Positions 7,527 to 9,474 of a DNA stretch of 9,474 nucleotides are shown one piece after another. The stretch comes from Akkermansiaceae bacterium (GTDB lineage Bacteria; Verrucomicrobiota; Verrucomicrobiia; Verrucomicrobiales; Akkermansiaceae). Both the position numbers and the translations under genes were made by a program. The stretch lies in contig JALZUH010000229.1 of NCBI GenBank assembly GCA_023301645.1, forward strand, positions 1 to 9,474. Reading direction: 5' to 3'. How positions within the stretch are numbered: the first letter of the stretch is position 1; every line of letters starts with the position of its first letter. The notes under the pieces are model-generated. The model saw only the letters and a list, made by a program, of their open reading frames with translations, was not told the origin of the DNA and did not search any database.

Positions 7527-8522
7527 ATGATCATGAATCATCATCAATCTCACTATGTAAACATGCTTAATGAAGCATGTTTAATCCTGCCGATCTTTAC
7601 GATCGTGCTCAGCCTGCTAGCGCATTCACCCTGCTGTGCAGACAGTAAGAGTAAGCCCATCGCTAAGCTCGAAGCCTTCTACATCTGGTCTGCCTACGAC
7701 CAAACAGCGCCCAAAGAGAAGACTGAAAAGGCGAAGGACAAGCTCTCGAATATTCACCAGCCCAGCCTCACCATCTTCCGTCCGAAGAAACCCAATGGCA
7801 CCGCCGTCGTCATCTGCCCAGGAGGGGGTTATTCCTACTTAGCCGTGAATAAAGAAGGCTACAGAGTTGCCCGTAAGCTCAGTGAGTTTGGCATTACGGC
7901 CTTTGTCCTGAAATACCGCCTCCCCACCACCCAAGGAGTCGACTTCAAGCACCCCGTGCCGCTCTCAGATGCTCTCAGAGGTATTCAGTGGGTGCGCTAT
8001 CACCACGATGAATACGGTATTCAACAAGATCGTATCGGTATTATGGGCTTCTCAGCAGGAGGCCACCTCGCCGCCTCAGCAAGCACCCTTCACAGCCAGT
8101 ATGCCTTCGGCAAAGACGACATTGCACAGGCCAGCAGTCGACCTGATTTCGCCTGCCTAGGCTATCCCGTCATCACCACCGACCCGCAATCAGCACATAA
8201 CTGCGTCCAAAAGCTCTTCCCTAACCGACAACCAGATAAGACAAGCACTCTGAAAAGCGTGTCATGTGAGCTGAACATCAGAGCTGATAGCTCACCCACC
8301 TTCCTCTTCCATGCCAAGGACGACAAAGGTGTAAAATACGAAAACAGCCTACTCATGCACCAGGCCCTGCAAAAGCAAGGCATCAGCGCCGAGCTGAAAA
8401 TCTATGAAAAAGGAGGGCACGGCTTCGGCCTAGGGCGTAAGGGAATGGAAAACTCACAGTGGGTTAGCCAGTTCTTATCATGGCTACGCGGCCAAAAGAT
8501 GCTTCCCGAAGATGCGCAGTAA
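7527..8522 (+). CDS. Secreted alpha/beta hydrolase (acetyl-esterase / BD-FAE-like)
   Basis: This 331-residue serine hydrolase has an export signal. The hydrophobic stretch LILPIFTIVLSLLAHS (19-34) is followed by PCCADS, with probable cleavage near residue 38. The catalytic domain shows the oxyanion-hole CPGGGYSYLAV (97-107), the nucleophile elbow GFSAGG with S176, the acid within HAKDDKGV (D265 or D266), and H298 in GGHGFGL. This is the pattern of the small esterases that deacetylate or deferuloylate plant or algal polysaccharides, and also of many uncharacterised lipase-like proteins, so the substrate is open. Starts at 7527, 7533 and 7563 are all in frame. The first abuts the upstream terminator, and the last lies inside an 11-bp inverted repeat and would leave a signal peptide with no basic residue. 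I keep 7527 but am unsure of it. No SD motif precedes any of them. Confidence 0.9.
   Translation: MIMNHHQSHYVNMLNEACLILPIFTIVLSLLAHSPCCADSKSKPIAKLEAFYIWSAYDQTAPKEKTEKAKDKLSNIHQPSLTIFRPKKPNGTAVVICPGGGYSYLAVNKEGYRVARKLSEFGITAFVLKYRLPTTQGVDFKHPVPLSDALRGIQWVRYHHDEYGIQQDRIGIMGFSAGGHLAASASTLHSQYAFGKDDIAQASSRPDFACLGYPVITTDPQSAHNCVQKLFPNRQPDKTSTLKSVSCELNIRADSSPTFLFHAKDDKGVKYENSLLMHQALQKQGISAELKIYEKGGHGFGLGRKGMENSQWVSQFLSWLRGQKMLPEDAQ
7558..7583. repeat. Perfect 11-bp inverted repeat over an internal start codon
   Basis: The arms taaacatgctt (7558-7568) and aagcatgttta (7573-7583) pair perfectly around the loop aatg. The ATG at 7563 lies in the left arm. The repeat sits 31 nt after the terminator T-run, inside the signal-peptide coding part of the hydrolase. 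It could be a regulator binding site, an mRNA hairpin limiting translation or a second, T-poor stop structure. The pairing is certain; the role is inferred. Confidence 0.75.
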
Positions 8523-8636
8523 GACGCGCCGACAGAATAGCCGCAAGATGCCATCGTTAGGCAAGCAGGCTCAGGAGTAAGCATTTCGCCAAGAAAAATT
8601 CTTGCCACCGCGCCCGCCATCGCCCATTCCCTAGGC

Positions 8637-9056
8637 ATGGCAGATTCACTATGGATGAGACTACGAGAGACATCATGGAATACCTATGAGAGCTCGCCAG
8701 CATCGAAGAAACTCATCCCTAAGATCCTAGAGAATCTTGCCTCGCGGAAGGAAGCTCGTGCCATGAAGGCCACCCACGATATCTGGGTCGCCCTTTGCTC
8801 TGGACAGATCTACTCAGCCGCTGAGCCATGTCTGCCATTCCTCATGGAAATCTTCGACATCTCACGTGACAGCGTCCAAGAAGAACTCCTCGACGTCTTC
8901 ATCAAGCTAGCACAACCACCCGAGCCAGACGCCGAGCCATGGCGCCAGCGCCTGCACCAGAGGATCAGCGACGACCGCGTCTTTTTTGAAGGCATGCGCC
9001 ACTCCCGCAATGAAGTCGTCGTGGAAAAAGCAAGCCGAGTTCTGGCTGAGTTGTAG
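8637..9056 (+). CDS. Small HEAT-like helical protein of unknown function
   Basis: This 139-residue, mostly alpha-helical protein lacks a signal peptide or membrane segment. Paired helices are visible: KKLIPKILENLAS (24-36), ARAMKATHDIWVALCSG (40-56), AAEPCLPFLMEIFD (61-74), VQEELLDVFIKLAQ (80-93) and EVVVEKASRVLAEL (126-139). The IYSAAEPCLPFLMEI run resembles the HEAT-like repeat proteins with a YSA...PxL pattern, some of which sit in polymorphic-toxin immunity loci. No toxin gene is visible next to it, so immunity is only a possibility. Coding is supported by the long open frame, the amphipathic pattern and the high GC at third positions. The ATG at 8637 has no SD motif and lies 114 nt after the hydrolase stop. 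The protein may be a solitary housekeeping protein of unknown role. Confidence 0.68.
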   Translation: MADSLWMRLRETSWNTYESSPASKKLIPKILENLASRKEARAMKATHDIWVALCSGQIYSAAEPCLPFLMEIFDISRDSVQEELLDVFIKLAQPPEPDAEPWRQRLHQRISDDRVFFEGMRHSRNEVVVEKASRVLAEL

Positions 9057-9338
9057 CAAGGTTGGGGTTTGGGTTAATGAACCTGCACCAATGAGCTAAT
9101 GTCATTAAGACAATTCAATCAAGCTAGAGGTTAGAGTTGTCGGAGAACCCTGTTTTGCGCCTCGTAAAGTGTTTTGGATTAAGATGTGGGCTCTACGAGA
9201 ATTTTATGCCAGCGGATTATCTGTAGAGTTTTACCCAGAAGCTTTTAGCTATGGCATTTTCTTCAGAAGAGGATATCGCGAAGGGTTTTCTCCAAAGGCT
9301 TTATCTCCAATTGGTTTGCCCCGAGGCCAAATATATCT

Positions 9339-9388
9339 CCAGAACCCTTGCTCCTCAGCGAGGTGCCATCGGGTAGCAGGGGTGAAGG
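9339..9388. repeat. REP-like imperfect palindrome
   Basis: The stem acccttgct (9344-9352) pairs with agcaggggt (9375-9383) over 9 bp with one G-T wobble. It is extended by cc/gg beyond a 3x3 internal loop (aga/gaa). Inside it the sub-hairpin cctc-agc-gagg occupies 9353-9363. Imperfect GC-rich stems with an internal mismatch, lying between genes, are typical of dispersed REP-type elements. Only one copy is visible in the window, so the repeat nature is inferred. Confidence 0.4.
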
Positions 9389-9452
9389 TGAATTATCGAC
9401 TAATTCATTGTTTAAGCAAAGAAAGGCGACACTCTCACGTATAGTCATCAAG

Positions 9453-9464
9453 AAGACGCGTCTT
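9453..9464. repeat. 12-bp self-complementary palindrome
   Basis: The sequence aagacgcgtctt is its own reverse complement. It could be a site for a dimeric DNA-binding protein or chance; the nearest start codon to the right is outside the window. Confidence 0.3.
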
Positions 9465-9474
9465 TGAGATCTAA

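Larger units (their letters stand above)
9057..9474. other. 418-base stretch with no convincing gene
   Basis: GC is lower here than in the preceding genes. Overlapping small frames compete: 9169-9444 (+, 91 residues), 9251-9376 (+, 41 residues) and 9263-9451 (-, 62 residues). None shows a recognisable domain, an SD motif or clear codon bias, and all three cross the REP-like palindrome at 9339-9388. A 7-bp inverted repeat, ttaatga (9074-9080) with tcattaa (9102-9108), lies just after the HEAT-like gene but has no T-run. Frame +2 from 9128 to 9373 reads plausibly apart from one stop at 9224, so a decayed gene is possible but unproven. Confidence 0.5.

Noticed and set aside
8590..8604. caagaa/ttcttg hairpin before the HEAT-like gene
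   Set aside because: Only 6 bp with no T-run, in an A-rich stretch where such pairing is easily by chance.
9169..9444. 91-residue + strand open frame near the right end
   Set aside because: It has no domain or start signal, crosses a REP-like palindrome, and competes with frames on both strands.

Overview
This window carries eight genes, all on the + strand and packed closely. It looks like ordinary chromosomal DNA from a free-living bacterium. GC is roughly half in the coding parts, and the short leaders are AT-rich and mostly lack a Shine-Dalgarno (SD) motif. Together with an exported DM13 protein and a secreted esterase-like hydrolase, this suggests the Verrucomicrobiota or a neighbouring PVC lineage. 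That assignment is inference from gene content and style; no rRNA or tRNA marker is present.

Layout: (1) 1-534, an inverted repeat at the window edge, a small exported DM13-domain protein and its strong intrinsic terminator. (2) 582-1565, a GT4-type glycosyltransferase whose sequence pattern closely resembles the selenosugar synthase SenB, but with no senA- or senC-like gene beside it here. (3) 1717-5451, alaS (alanyl-tRNA synthetase) followed after 15 nt by a ten-helix EamA/DMT transporter, probably one transcript. (4) 5585-7520, purH (the last two steps of IMP synthesis) followed after 34 nt by a Dabb-fold small protein, closed by a near-ideal intrinsic terminator. (5) 7527-8522, a secreted alpha/beta hydrolase whose reading frame opens directly after that terminator's T-run and contains a perfect 11-bp inverted repeat over an internal candidate start. 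(6) 8637-9056, a small HEAT-like alpha-helical protein of unknown function. (7) 9057-9474, about 420 bases without a convincing gene, holding a REP-like palindrome and competing spurious reading frames.

Most of the window is core metabolism and translation. The genes do not form one evident pathway. No complete new system is visible. The points most worth following are the SenB-like glycosyltransferase, the hairpin over the hydrolase start, the REP-like element near the right end and the HEAT-like small protein. No tRNA, rRNA, CRISPR array, insertion sequence or recognisable riboswitch was found.
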